In this document: in pieces, positions 1 to 7,656 of the stretch
Layout: every line of letters starts with the position of its first letter
Numbering within the stretch: position 1 is the stretch's first letter
Assembly: GCF_000522985.1 (NCBI RefSeq)
Contig: NZ_CP007128.1
Coordinates: forward strand, 682,001 to 746,000
Direction: 5' to 3'
DNA length: 64,000 nucleotides
Source: Gemmatirosa kalamazoonensis
GTDB lineage: Bacteria > Gemmatimonadota > Gemmatimonadetes > Gemmatimonadales > Gemmatimonadaceae
The notes under the pieces: model-generated
Databases searched by the model: none
The model's input: the letters and a program-made list of their open reading frames with translations, nothing else
Told to the model about the DNA's origin: nothing
Made by a program: the position numbers and the translations under genes

Positions 1-23
1 CGGCATACGTCCGCGGCGGGCTG

Positions 24-545
24 GTGCCGGTGCCGCGCGAGCGGCGGCGGGCGCTGCGCGCGCACCTGACGCGCGTGGCGACCGCGGCGATCGCGCAGCC
101 CGACGCGGGCTCGGACGAGGCGCCCGACCCGCAGACCGACCCCGCGCTGCCTCCCGCGGTCGGGCGGCTGCTCGGCACCGCGTGCGCCACCTGCGGGGGG
201 CACTGCTGCCGCAACGGCTCCGAGCGCGCCTACATCTCCGCCGACACGATCCGCCGCGTGGTGCGCAAGGAGCCCGGCCTGACCGTGAACGCGGTCGTCG
301 CGCGCTACCTCCGGCGCGTCGGGAAGACCTCGCACGACGACTCGTGCATCTACCACGGCCCCACCGGCTGCACGCTGACGCGCGAGATGCGCTCCGACAC
401 CTGCAACCGCTACTTCTGCGGCGAGCTCGCGCAGCTCAAGCGCTCGGTGGAGCGAGGCAGCCTGACCCGCGTCTTCCTCACCGCGCACCGCGGCCCGGCC
501 GGCGAGCTGGCCACCTCGGCGTTCGTCGACGCGACCGGCGCGTGA
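24..545 (+). CDS. Cys-cluster (YkgJ-like) putative metal-binding protein, possibly 5'-partial
   Basis: The 173-residue reading has a cysteine cluster, CATCGGHCC at about residues 54-62, followed by spaced cysteines in CIYHGPTGC, CNRYFC and nearby. This C-x2-C-x3-CC pattern is typical of the YkgJ/UPF0153 zinc- or iron-chelating family; the actual ligand and role are unknown. The GTG at 24 is the first possible start, but the frame stays open to the window edge, so the true start may lie upstream. The N-terminal 50 residues are Arg- and Ala-rich and look like a linker. It ends just before a long inverted repeat. I am fairly sure of the family and not of the start. Confidence 0.72.
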   Translation: MPVPRERRRALRAHLTRVATAAIAQPDAGSDEAPDPQTDPALPPAVGRLLGTACATCGGHCCRNGSERAYISADTIRRVVRKEPGLTVNAVVARYLRRVGKTSHDDSCIYHGPTGCTLTREMRSDTCNRYFCGELAQLKRSVERGSLTRVFLTAHRGPAGELATSAFVDATGA

Positions 546-550
546 CGTTG

Positions 551-698
551 AACCGCGGAGGACGCAGAGGGCCGCAGGGGACTGCCCTCTTTGAATTGAA
601 CCACAGAGGACACGGAGGACACGGAGGAAGCCAATTGAAGTGGTTCTCCTCTGTGTCCTCTGCGGTTCGATTCGAAGAGGCAGTTCTCCGCGTCTCCG
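551..698. repeat. Family A inverted repeat (cacagaggacac type)
   Basis: This intergenic stretch holds tandem short units such as AGAGGACACGGAGGACACGG at about 605-626, mirrored by their complement at 645-676 (CTCCTCTGTGTCCTCTGCGG), flanked by an outer pair of GAGGACGCAGAGGGCC-type units. The whole can fold as a long imperfect hairpin. Related elements lie at 34.9-35.1, 49.7-49.9 and 60.5-60.6 kb. It contains no credible gene. The downstream thioesterase starts immediately at its right end, so an upstream ATG at 640 inside the repeat is not a credible start. Confidence 0.8.
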
Positions 699-699
699 C

Positions 700-1104
700 G
701 TGAGCGCACCGAGCCCATACGAGGTCCGCGTGCGCGTGGAGCCCACGGACCTCGACGACCAGGACCACGTCAACAACGTCGTCTACGTGCGCTGGGTGCA
801 GGACGCGGCGATCGCGCACTGGCGGGCGCTGACGACCACGGACATCCAGGCGACGGTGGGGTGGGCGCTGCTGCGCCACGAGATCGACTACCGCGCGGCG
901 GCGCGGCTCGGCGACGAGGTGATCGTGCGCACGCGGGTGGGGCACCTCGAGGGGATCACGTTCGAGCGGCTCACCGACATCCGGCGGGCGGCGGACGGGC
1001 GCGTGCTGGCGGAGTCGCGGACGCTGTGGTGTCCGATCGACCCACGGTCGGGGCGGCCGCGGCGGGTGAGCGAGGAGGTGCGGTCGCTATTTTCCGCCGG
1101 TTGA
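700..1104 (+). CDS. Acyl-CoA thioesterase, 4HBT/YbgC-like hotdog fold
   Basis: The 134-residue product has the hotdog thioesterase signature near its N-terminus, with an Asp followed by HVNNVVYVRW (about residues 19-33). In YbgC/FadM-type enzymes the equivalent Asp and HVNN loop form the acyl-thioester active site. The GTG at 700 is chosen because everything upstream in the frame is repeat DNA, and the conserved strand (YEVRVRVEPTDLD) begins about eight residues later. The length fits single-domain 4HBT proteins. It probably hydrolyses a short or aromatic acyl-CoA in the cytoplasm; the substrate cannot be told from sequence. It is a single gene, on the same strand as both neighbours. Confidence 0.85.
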   Translation: MSAPSPYEVRVRVEPTDLDDQDHVNNVVYVRWVQDAAIAHWRALTTTDIQATVGWALLRHEIDYRAAARLGDEVIVRTRVGHLEGITFERLTDIRRAADGRVLAESRTLWCPIDPRSGRPRRVSEEVRSLFSAG

Positions 1105-1196
1105 CCGACGATCGACCGGCCGTCGACCGGCGCCGGGACAACGCCGTCCCGGGCCCGGCCGTACTCTGGAAGCTCGACTCACCCTTTCAGAGACCC

Positions 1197-4100
1197 ATGC
1201 GCACCCCCCGTCTCGCCTCGCTCCTCGGAGGCGCCGCGCTGCTCGCCGCGGCCGTCCCCGCCTCCGGCCAGACGCTGGACTCCACGGCCGTCGCCGGCTT
1301 CCGCTGGCGCACCGTGGGTCCGGCGAACTTCCAGGGCCGCCTGTCCGACGTCGTCGGCATCCCCGGCCCGTCGAAGACGATGTTCGTCGCCGCGGCCGGC
1401 GGCGGCATCTGGAAGACGACGAACAACGGCGTCACCTGGCGCCCCGTGTTCGACGACAAGCGCATCATCTCGATGGGCGTGCTCGCCATCGCGCCCTCCG
1501 ACACGAACGTGGTGTGGGCCGGCACGGGGGAGCCCAACAGCCGCAACACCATCGAGCCCGGCGCCGGCATCTACAAGTCCACCGACGGCGGCAACACGTG
1601 GACGCTGATGGGGCTCGAGAAGACCCAGCACATCGGCCGCATCGCCGTCGACCCGCGCGACGCGAACGTCGTCTACGTCGCCGCGTTAGGCGCCGCGTGG
1701 AAGCCGAACGCGGAGCGCGGCCTGTACAAGACGACCGACGGCGGCAAGACGTGGAACCTGGTGAAGTTCGTCAGCGACCGCGCCGGCTTCGTCGACGTGC
1801 AGATCGACCCGCGCAACCCCGATGTGCTCTACGCGTCGAGCTGGGAGCGCTACCGCACGCCGTACTCGCTGAACTCCGGCGGTCCCGGCTCGGGCCTCTG
1901 GAAGTCCACCGACGCGGGCAAGACGTGGACGGAGATCAAGGGCAACGGCTACCCCGAGGGCGTGAAGGGCCGCATCGGCATCGCGATCTCGCGCAGCAAC
2001 CCCGACGTCGTGTACGCGCTCACCGAGGCGTACTCGATGGAGCCGCAGAAGGGCACGATGCAGCAGGGCGTGCGCCCGTCCGCGAACGGCCTCTATCGCT
2101 CGGCCGACGGCGGCAAGACGTGGCAGCACATGAACAACATCGACACGCGCCCGTTCTACTACTCGCAGGTGCGCGTCGACCCGAAGAACCCGGACCGCGT
2201 GTACTTCTCGTCGACCGAGCTGCAGGTCTCGAACGACGGCGGCAAGACGAGCCAGAACGCCGCGCAGGGCGTCCACGTCGACGACCACGGGATCTGGATC
2301 GACCCGAACGATCCGGAGCGGTGGGCGCTCGCGAACGACGGCGGCGTCGCCATCACGTTCGACAAGGGCGGCAACTTCTTCTACCCGATGAACCTCCCCA
2401 TCGGGCAGTTCTACGAGATCAGCTACGACTATCAGGTGCCGTACAACGTCTGCTCCGGCGCGCAGGACAACGGCGCGTGGTGCGGACCGAGCCGGCGGCG
2501 CGGCGTGAACAACAACAGCTACTGGTTCACGATCTCCGGCGGTGACGGCTTCTACACGGCGCAGGACCCGGCCGGCGACTGGGTGTGGGGTGAGTCGCAG
2601 AACGCCGGCGTGCAGGGGCGCAACCTGAGGACGGGGCAGACGCTCCGCGTGACGCGGCCGAGCTGGCAGGAGCACTACCGGCAGTGGGAGGACTCCATCG
2701 CGGTCGTGCGCGGCGATCCGCTCCAGCCGTCGACGTCGCAGGCGAACGCGCGCATCGCGCAGCTCCGCGCGCGCCAGGTGAAGGACTCGGTCGACGAGGC
2801 GCTGCGCTTCAACTGGAACTCGCCGTTCTTCCTCTCGCCGCACAACCCGAGCGTCTTCTACCTCGGCGGCAACAAGGTCCTCAAGTCGCTGAAGCGCGGC
2901 GAGGAGCTGTTCACCATCTCGCCCGATCTGTCGAAGCAGATGAAGGCGCGGATGGACACGGCGACGAAGTACACCGGCGGCGTGACGCCGGACGTGACGG
3001 GCGCGGAGACGTACGGCACGGTGGTCGCGCTCGCGGAGAGCTACATCAAGCCCGGCCTGCTGCTCGCCGGCACCGACGACGGCAACGTGTGGATCACGCA
3101 CACCGACGGCGGCGCGTGGGAGAACCTGAGCGATCGCTTCCCCGGCCTGCCGAGCAAGGACGTGTACGTGACGCGCGTCGAGCCCTCGCACTTCGACACG
3201 CTCACGTTCTACGTCGCGTTCGACAACCATCGGTGGAACGACTTCACGCCGTACCTCTACATGACCGAGGACGGCGGCAAGACGTTCAAGTCGATCGTGA
3301 GCAACCTGCCTAACACGTCGCCGGCGGACTACCTGCACGTCGTCCGCGAGGACCCGCACAACCGCGACCTGCTGTTCGTCGGCTCGTCGATCGGCGTGTA
3401 CGCGTCGCTTGACCGCGGCAAGACGTGGACGAAGTTCTCGAGCGGTCTGCCGAGCGTGCCGGTGTACGACCTCAAGATCCATCCGCGCGACCGCGAGCTG
3501 ATGGCGGCGACGCACGGCCGCGGCATCTGGCTCGTCGACGTCTCGGCCCTGGAGCAGATGACGCCGAAGACGCTCGCGGAGAACGTGGCGCTGTACGCGC
3601 CGCGCACGGCGTTCCAGTGGGGCGAGGGTCCGAACCTCGGCCTGCCGGGCAACGGCTGGGGCCAGGCGCCGTGGGTGGTGTCGCCGCCGTCGTACGGCGC
3701 GAACATCGTCTACCGCCTCAAGGACTCGGTGACGGGCCCGGTGCGCGTCGCGGTGAGCGACGCCGCGGGCACGCAGCTCTTCTCGGCGACGGGCCCCGCG
3801 GGCCGTGGCGTGCACACGGTGGTGTGGCCGTTCACGGGCGCGCCGGCGCCGCGCCGCGAGCTCACGCCGTCGGAGCGCCGCGACTCGATCCTTCTCAAGA
3901 CGCGTGCGCCGCAGGTGCTCGACTCGCTGAAGCAGGCGGGCTACGACACGACGGCGCTCGCGAACGTCAGGCGCGTGGTGAACCTCGCCATGAACCCGCA
4001 GCAGGCCGGCCAGGGCGGCTTCGGCGGCCGGGGGGGCGGCAGCGGCGCTCAGGGCCGCAACGCACAGGTGGGCTGCGAGCACCCGGCGACGATGTGGGAG

Positions 4101-4568
4101 ACGTTCTGCGCGCGCCCCGCGGAGCCGCCGGCAGCGGCGGCGGGTCGCGGTGGACGCGGCGGCGCTGCCGCTGATACCGCGGGCGGCGAGGGCGGCTTCG
4201 GCGGCGGCGGCGTGGGTGCCGGCGCGCAGAACGCCGGCCGGCGCGGCGGCGCCGCGGCGACGCTCGATCCGGTGCAGCGCGTGTGGGACATCATCGGCAT
4301 GCACGCGCCGCAGGTGGCCGGCGGTCGTGGCGGTGGCGGCGGCGGTGGGTTCGGCGGGTTCGGTGGCTCGCTCGCCGATGCCGGGTCCTACGTCGTGACG
4401 CTCACCGCGGGCGGGCAGACGTACAAGCAGACCTTCCGCGTGGAGAAGGTCGGCATGGGCGAGAACGCCGCGATGGCCGACAGTCAGGACGAGGAGGACT
4501 CGGCCGACATCAATGGCGGGATCTTCCCGAAGAAGGATGCGCCGGCGTTCCGGATGTGGTGGTGGTGA
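1197..4568 (+). CDS. Secreted BNR/VPS10-sortilin-type beta-propeller protein
   Basis: This 1123-residue protein begins with a clear signal peptide (RTPRLASLLGG to a PASGQ cleavage region, residues 1-25). At least eight Asp-box repeats follow, for example KTTNNGVTW (about residue 73), KSTDGGNTW, KTTDGGKTW, RSADGGKTW, MTEDGGKTF and ASLDRGKTW, which make sialidase/xyloglucanase/VPS10-like propellers. Residues about 935-1060 are a low-complexity Gly-rich segment before a short C-terminal beta domain. Family members are often annotated as glycosyl hydrolase without demonstrated activity, and I see no proof of catalysis here. ATG 1197 is chosen because the signal peptide begins there; the upstream part of the frame is a shadow of the thioesterase gene. 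Confident on fold and export, not on function. Confidence 0.88.
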   Translation: MRTPRLASLLGGAALLAAAVPASGQTLDSTAVAGFRWRTVGPANFQGRLSDVVGIPGPSKTMFVAAAGGGIWKTTNNGVTWRPVFDDKRIISMGVLAIAPSDTNVVWAGTGEPNSRNTIEPGAGIYKSTDGGNTWTLMGLEKTQHIGRIAVDPRDANVVYVAALGAAWKPNAERGLYKTTDGGKTWNLVKFVSDRAGFVDVQIDPRNPDVLYASSWERYRTPYSLNSGGPGSGLWKSTDAGKTWTEIKGNGYPEGVKGRIGIAISRSNPDVVYALTEAYSMEPQKGTMQQGVRPSANGLYRSADGGKTWQHMNNIDTRPFYYSQVRVDPKNPDRVYFSSTELQVSNDGGKTSQNAAQGVHVDDHGIWIDPNDPERWALANDGGVAITFDKGGNFFYPMNLPIGQFYEISYDYQVPYNVCSGAQDNGAWCGPSRRRGVNNNSYWFTISGGDGFYTAQDPAGDWVWGESQNAGVQGRNLRTGQTLRVTRPSWQEHYRQWEDSIAVVRGDPLQPSTSQANARIAQLRARQVKDSVDEALRFNWNSPFFLSPHNPSVFYLGGNKVLKSLKRGEELFTISPDLSKQMKARMDTATKYTGGVTPDVTGAETYGTVVALAESYIKPGLLLAGTDDGNVWITHTDGGAWENLSDRFPGLPSKDVYVTRVEPSHFDTLTFYVAFDNHRWNDFTPYLYMTEDGGKTFKSIVSNLPNTSPADYLHVVREDPHNRDLLFVGSSIGVYASLDRGKTWTKFSSGLPSVPVYDLKIHPRDRELMAATHGRGIWLVDVSALEQMTPKTLAENVALYAPRTAFQWGEGPNLGLPGNGWGQAPWVVSPPSYGANIVYRLKDSVTGPVRVAVSDAAGTQLFSATGPAGRGVHTVVWPFTGAPAPRRELTPSERRDSILLKTRAPQVLDSLKQAGYDTTALANVRRVVNLAMNPQQAGQGGFGGRGGGSGAQGRNAQVGCEHPATMWETFCARPAEPPAAAAGRGGRGGAAADTAGGEGGFGGGGVGAGAQNAGRRGGAAATLDPVQRVWDIIGMHAPQVAGGRGGGGGGGFGGFGGSLADAGSYVVTLTAGGQTYKQTFRVEKVGMGENAAMADSQDEEDSADINGGIFPKKDAPAFRMWWW

Positions 4569-4595
4569 GGTAAGGCGTTAGGCGGTAGATGGACG

Positions 4596-4628
4596 GCGGG
4601 GGCGTCGCTCGAAGAGCGGCGCCCCCGC
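4596..4628 (+). terminator. GC-rich hairpin after the BNR protein gene
   Basis: A 15-bp stem (4596-4610 with 4614-4628, one G-T wobble) closes a GAA loop 27 bp past the stop codon of the BNR protein gene. There is no T-run, so it is terminator-like by shape and position only. Confidence 0.55.
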
Positions 4629-4914
4629 TGTGCGTTCGATGAGCCGCGTGCGATGGTGGTGGCGCTCGGTCGGCCTGCAGCGTTCACGCGCAGCGTTTCT
4701 CCGCTAGTGCTCGGGCAACGATGCGTGGTGGCGGCCGGTAGACGCTGTCTAAACGGGCTGAGAGCCGCCATGCGCGGCGGGCGTTGGCGAGGTCGAGCAC
4801 ATGACGCATGTTCTGGCGCGAGAGACGCTGCCGTAAGGGGTAGCGGTGGAAGACAAAGGCGGTTCCGCCTAATCGGCGTTGGGTAGCACCGCGGCCCCCT
4901 ACGCAGACACCGAC
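4629..4914. other. Gene-free stretch with candidate attI-like junction
   Basis: No credible gene is seen between the terminator and the first cassette. At 4878-4884 the sequence GTTGGGT fits the R-box consensus GTTRRRY that marks an integron crossover point, and the first cassette gene starts 31 bp later. No matching R'' box or folded attC arm was found about 96 bp upstream, so this end looks like an attI-type junction rather than a ninth attC. No integrase is encoded here on either strand. A small hairpin (GGCGG/CCGCC) precedes the junction. Confidence 0.4.
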
Positions 4915-5646
4915 ATGAACGCTCGACGAGGGGCCTGGGCACTTGCCCGCTACGCGTTGGCCGTCGCAGTGCTGGCCGCCGTCGCGTCGGGGCTGTTGTA
5001 CCCCGGTGGCACGGTGATCGACCCATCGACGCGCGGGTACTCGTTCACGCACAACTTCCTGAGCGATCTCGGAAGCACCGTCACGTTCGCCGGCGCGGAG
5101 AACACGCGCGGCGCGGTGCTGTTCGCCGTCGGCATGCTCGTCGGGGTAGTCGTGCTGGCCGGCTCGTTCGTCGGGGCCGTCCGACTCCTCTCGGCCGCCC
5201 CGCGCGCGCGCCCTTTCGCGCGCCTCGCCGCCGTCGCCGGCGCGCTCGTCTGCGGAGGGTTCCTGGTCGTCGCGCTCGCGCCCGCGGATCGCGCGTTCCG
5301 CCTGCACGTCATGTCGTCGCGAGTCGCGTTCTATTGTTTCCCGGTGGGGACCGCGCTACTCGGCGTGGCCACGACTCGGGACGCGCGGTTTCGACGACCC
5401 GCGACGGTGGGCTGGACGGCGCTGACGCTCGTGCTCGTGGGGTTCATCGCGATGGCGCACCTGGGCCCGAGTCCCGACTCGGAGCGCGGGCTGGTCACCC
5501 AGGTGGTCATGCAGAAGGTCATGGCAGCGACCGTGCTCGTTGTCTTGTGGCTCGAGAGTCGCGAGGCGGAGTCGGCGAGGCAGAGAGCGACGCCCGTGCT
5601 GCCCAACGAATCGTTGCAGCTGACGAGGGCGCGCAGCGCTCCGTAA
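4915..5646 (+). CDS. Cassette 1: DUF998-like polytopic membrane protein
   Basis: The 243-residue protein has about six hydrophobic segments and the motif THNFLSDLG near residue 46, which matches the conserved HN-x-LSDLG signature of DUF998 membrane proteins. The function of that family is not known. ATG 4915 is chosen because the first membrane helix follows at once. The last 15 or so residues (PNESLQLTRARSAP) are encoded by the attC1 site itself: the frame runs through the R'' and L'' boxes and stops inside the site, so this tail comes from the recombination site rather than the protein family. It is the first gene of the array, on the array strand. Confidence 0.75.
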   Translation: MNARRGAWALARYALAVAVLAAVASGLLYPGGTVIDPSTRGYSFTHNFLSDLGSTVTFAGAENTRGAVLFAVGMLVGVVVLAGSFVGAVRLLSAAPRARPFARLAAVAGALVCGGFLVVALAPADRAFRLHVMSSRVAFYCFPVGTALLGVATTRDARFRRPATVGWTALTLVLVGFIAMAHLGPSPDSERGLVTQVVMQKVMAATVLVVLWLESREAESARQRATPVLPNESLQLTRARSAP

Positions 5647-5696
5647 ATCGGAAGGCTCCAACCCTGCGCCTCCGCAGCTGAACTCTAGCGTTAGGC
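5601..5696 (+). repeat. attC1 integron recombination site
   Basis: The 96-bp site runs from R'' GCCCAAC (5601-5607) to R' GTTAGGC (5690-5696). Inner L boxes GTTGCAGCTGAC and GCAGCTGAAC pair with one unpaired base, and a variable central stem (GAGGGCGCGCAG against CTGCGCCTC) lies between. This is the R''-L''-L'-R' layout expected of attC sites. It overlaps the 3' end of cassette 1. Confidence 0.88.
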
Positions 5697-5713
5697 TGGC
5701 ACGACCTTCAACA

Positions 5714-6088
5714 ATGGGAGGGTACTTTGGAAGACGGTGCGGAAACCGGAGCCGCCGAGTGAGGCCCCTCGGCGTCTGGTCGGCGCGGCGCGTGGCTCTG
5801 ACGGCACTCGCGTGGCCCGCCGCGCTCTTGTTTTTCACCGCCGGCGCGGCGTCCCTTGCGCTTCGCGCCGTGCGCAGGCAGGCCGCTGAAGATGCCGCGG
5901 CCCGCGCGGCCGCCACGCGTGACCGTATCGCCTATCTTCCGCCAGAGCCGCACGACTTCGTAGTGCTCGTCAGCGGGCCGGCCGCTGCTACGCTCGGGGC
6001 CCTCGTCCTCGGGCCGCCGGCGATTTTCATGCTCGTCTGGCTCCGCGCCCGCCGACGAACTGGCCGGGATCGCGAGCCGCCAGCCTAA
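5714..6088 (+). CDS. Cassette 2: small two-helix membrane protein of unknown function
   Basis: I do not recognise this 124-residue protein. It has a basic N-terminus, a hydrophobic segment at about residues 28-50 (ALTALAWPAALLFFTAGAA), an Ala/Arg-rich likely helical stretch, a second hydrophobic segment at about 80-108 and a basic tail, so it is probably an inner-membrane protein with a short exposed loop. The ATG lies 18 bp past the attC1 crossover, normal for a cassette gene. The TAA stop lies in the attC2 R'' box. No catalytic motif is visible, and a shorter start cannot be excluded. Confidence 0.55.
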   Translation: MGGYFGRRCGNRSRRVRPLGVWSARRVALTALAWPAALLFFTAGAASLALRAVRRQAAEDAAARAAATRDRIAYLPPEPHDFVVLVSGPAAATLGALVLGPPAIFMLVWLRARRRTGRDREPPA

Positions 6089-6178
6089 CGAATTGTTGCA
6101 GCTGACGAGGGTGCGCGGTGCCCCTCGCGGCAGCATAGATCACGCTCGCGCCCTCGCAGCTGAACTCCCGCGTTAGGC
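6083..6178 (+). repeat. attC2 integron recombination site
   Basis: R'' GCCTAAC (6083-6089) and R' GTTAGGC (6172-6178) enclose the same L boxes (GTTGCAGCTGAC, GCAGCTGAAC) as the neighbouring sites, with a GAGGGTGCGCG/CGCGCCCTC central stem. It is 96 bp long and in the same orientation. Confidence 0.88.
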
Positions 6179-6210
6179 CACGACCGGCATCGTCGTCCCG
6201 CGTGGGACGT

Positions 6211-6549
6211 TCAGCCGCCGATGATCTCGTTGAGGCCCTCGATCACGCGCGCCATCTCCTCGGCGGACGCGCGCCCGAGCCGCCGGCCGAGCCGCTCGGC
6301 AGCCAGCGTGCGGATCTGGCTGATCTTCACCCACGACCGCTTGGGGAGCCCGCGCGCGGTGAGCTCCAGGGTGAGCGGGAAGCCCGCGCGTGGCTCCTGG
6401 CTGGTGAGCGCGACGGCGATCACGGTGCCGGAGCGCTCGTTGAAGACGTCGGCGCTGAGGATCAGGACGGGCCGCTGGCCCGCCTGCCCGTGGCCGCGGG
6501 TGGGGTCGAGGTCGGCCCACCGGATCTCGCCCCTCAGTATTCCGGCCAC
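6211..6549 (-). CDS. mazF: Cassette 3: MazF/PemK-family mRNA-cleaving toxin
   Basis: The 112-residue protein begins with GEIRWADLDPTRGHGQAGQR, the N-terminal strand and loop of MazF/PemK endoribonucleases. PVLILSADVFN, the GTVIAVALTS core strand and the WVKISQIRTLAAERL region follow, all in the family order and at the usual length. The start is inferred as GTG 6549, which overlaps the end of the antitoxin gene by 16 bp; there is no better start because the antitoxin stop lies just inside. Members of this family cut RNA at short sequences and are neutralised by the cognate antitoxin. This pair is the only one in the array transcribed against the attC orientation, and it relies on its own promoter. 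The cleavage sequence is unknown. Confidence 0.88.
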   Translation of the reverse strand: MAGILRGEIRWADLDPTRGHGQAGQRPVLILSADVFNERSGTVIAVALTSQEPRAGFPLTLELTARGLPKRSWVKISQIRTLAAERLGRRLGRASAEEMARVIEGLNEIIGG

Positions 6550-6770
6550 GCCTCGACCCCCATGCCTTCCTCGGCCAGCGCGCGCTCCTCGGCAGGGTCG
6601 AGCTTCGCGCACTCGGCCGCGAGCCGGGTCCGGGCGCGGCGCGCCAGGGCGTCGGCCAGCGCGGCCTCGATCGCCTGGCTGCGGTTGGGGTACTCGCGCG
6701 CGTCGACGAGCGCGTCGAGTTCGTCGAGCAGGCGGCGCTCGAGGGTCACCGCGACTTTGAGCTTGGGCAT
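6534..6770 (-). CDS. Cassette 3: ribbon-helix-helix antitoxin of the MazF toxin
   Basis: The 78-residue product starts with PKLKVAVTLERRLLDELDAL, a ribbon-helix-helix DNA-binding strand and helix. YPNRSQAIEAALADALARR follows, then an acidic C-terminal tail (PAEERALAEEG) of the type that wraps a toxin. ATG 6770 is supported by a strong GGAGGT Shine-Dalgarno 7 bp upstream; an in-frame upstream ATG would lie within the promoter and operator. It precedes and overlaps the MazF gene, the usual antitoxin-first order. The inverted repeat just upstream is a likely autoregulatory operator. Its fold is RHH rather than the swapped-hairpin MazE fold, so a mazE name is withheld. Confidence 0.87.
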   Translation of the reverse strand: MPKLKVAVTLERRLLDELDALVDAREYPNRSQAIEAALADALARRARTRLAAECAKLDPAEERALAEEGMGVEAWPEY

Positions 6771-6782
6771 CTGGCACCTCCG

Positions 6783-6803
6783 AGTATGACAATATATCAT
6801 ACT
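6783..6803 (-). promoter_or_regulatory. Operator and AT-rich promoter of the toxin-antitoxin cassette
   Basis: A perfect inverted repeat AGTATGA-N7-TCATACT sits 13 bp upstream of the antitoxin start in a markedly AT-rich island. Read on the minus strand it contains TATGAT, a good -10 candidate. Position and symmetry fit autorepression by the RHH antitoxin; that is inference. Confidence 0.65.
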
Positions 6804-6839
6804 ATTGGACGCGCCGCAAGCCACCGGCGCGGAGCCGTG

Positions 6840-6935
6840 GCCTAACGAATCGTTGCAGCTGACGTGGGCGCGCGACGTCCCTCGAACGGGAAAGCTTCAG
6901 GCCCGCGCCCACGCAGCTTAACCTGAGCGTTAGGC
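6840..6935 (+). repeat. attC3 integron recombination site
   Basis: R'' GCCTAAC (6840-6846) and R' GTTAGGC (6929-6935) flank L boxes GTTGCAGCTGAC and GCAGCTTAAC, with a GTGGGCGCG/CGCGCCCAC central stem. It is 96 bp long and colinear with the others. Confidence 0.88.
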
Positions 6936-6983
6936 GGCTTGGCCACCGGTAGACTTCCACGCCATCCACCGAACATCGCAGAC

Positions 6984-7508
6984 ATGAGCAGTGTCGGCTC
7001 GATCGAGACGCCCGACCGGGAGATCACGTTCTTCGCACACCAGACGGGGCCCCAGGGCGAGCCTTGGGTGACCGCCGTGGTCGTCCGGCAGGGGCCGACG
7101 GACCGCTCCGCGGCGCCGGCTCCAGAGGGACCGGCGCGATCGGCCGCCCCGCCGCGCGTCCCGGGGCCGCGGTCCTTGCCCGCCGGGTGGGAGGAGGCGA
7201 GCGATGCTGGCGGTCCACGGGAGGTGCTCCACAGTAGGCAGCGCCGACGCGTACGGGTCGCCGGCCGGGAGTTCCCGTTCGCCGCGGAGGGGCGCACGGT
7301 GGTCGTCCTGGTCCGCGATGCGCCCGAGGGCGGCCCGGAGGTGGTGGCCGTGCATGAGGTGGTGGTCGGGCCCGGTCCGGAGGCGTCTGCCACCGGCGCG
7401 CCCGAGCTGGTGGGGGTCCCCAGTCCGGCGGAGCCGTCCGACGCGGCGCTGCACCGGCGGGTACTTCGGGCCCTGGAGCGTCACGCGGAAATCGCGGCCT
7501 TCCTCTGA
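6984..7508 (+). CDS. Cassette 4: protein of unknown function
   Basis: I do not recognise this 174-residue protein. ATG 6984 begins SSVGSIETPDREITFFAHQT; the part of the frame upstream of it runs back to the attC3 end. A central Pro/Ala-rich stretch separates two beta-rich halves, and the second (REFPFAAEGRTVVVLVRDAP, then VVAVHEVVVGPG) looks like alternating strands. The C-terminus is helical (DAALHRRVLRALERHAEI). No signal peptide or membrane helix is visible, so it is probably cytoplasmic. It occupies one cassette alone, on the array strand. Confidence 0.6.
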   Translation: MSSVGSIETPDREITFFAHQTGPQGEPWVTAVVVRQGPTDRSAAPAPEGPARSAAPPRVPGPRSLPAGWEEASDAGGPREVLHSRQRRRVRVAGREFPFAAEGRTVVVLVRDAPEGGPEVVAVHEVVVGPGPEASATGAPELVGVPSPAEPSDAALHRRVLRALERHAEIAAFL

Positions 7509-7533
7509 CGCCGCACGGCGCCGCAAGAGCGCC

Positions 7534-7630
7534 GCCTAACGAGTCGTTGCAGCTGACAAAGGCGCGCAACTCTCCGCACCGGCAGCCGAGATCACGCTCG
7601 CGCCTTCGCAGCTCAACTCTAGCGTTAGGC
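7534..7630 (+). repeat. attC4 integron recombination site
   Basis: R'' GCCTAAC (7534-7540) and R' GTTAGGC (7624-7630) flank GTTGCAGCTGAC and GCAGCTCAAC, with an AAGGCGCG/CGCGCCTT central stem. It is 97 bp long and colinear with the rest. Confidence 0.88.
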
Positions 7631-7656
7631 CGCGACGTCCACTATCTGACGGGCAC

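Noticed and set aside
551-698. Family A repeats as a CRISPR array.
   Set aside because: The units are contiguous tandem and mirrored repeats with no regularly spaced unique spacers and no cas genes nearby.
1686-4304. Long open minus-strand frame opposite the BNR protein gene.
   Set aside because: It is Arg/His/Val-rich with no domains, a typical antisense shadow in high-GC DNA; the plus strand has a signal peptide and Asp boxes.
4687-4850. Minus-strand reading with protein-like composition (RQNMRHVLDLANARRAWRL) left of the array, considered as an integrase relic.
   Set aside because: It lacks the tyrosine-recombinase boxes (no HxLRH or GH-x-Y pattern), has no start in context and belongs to no family I can recognise.
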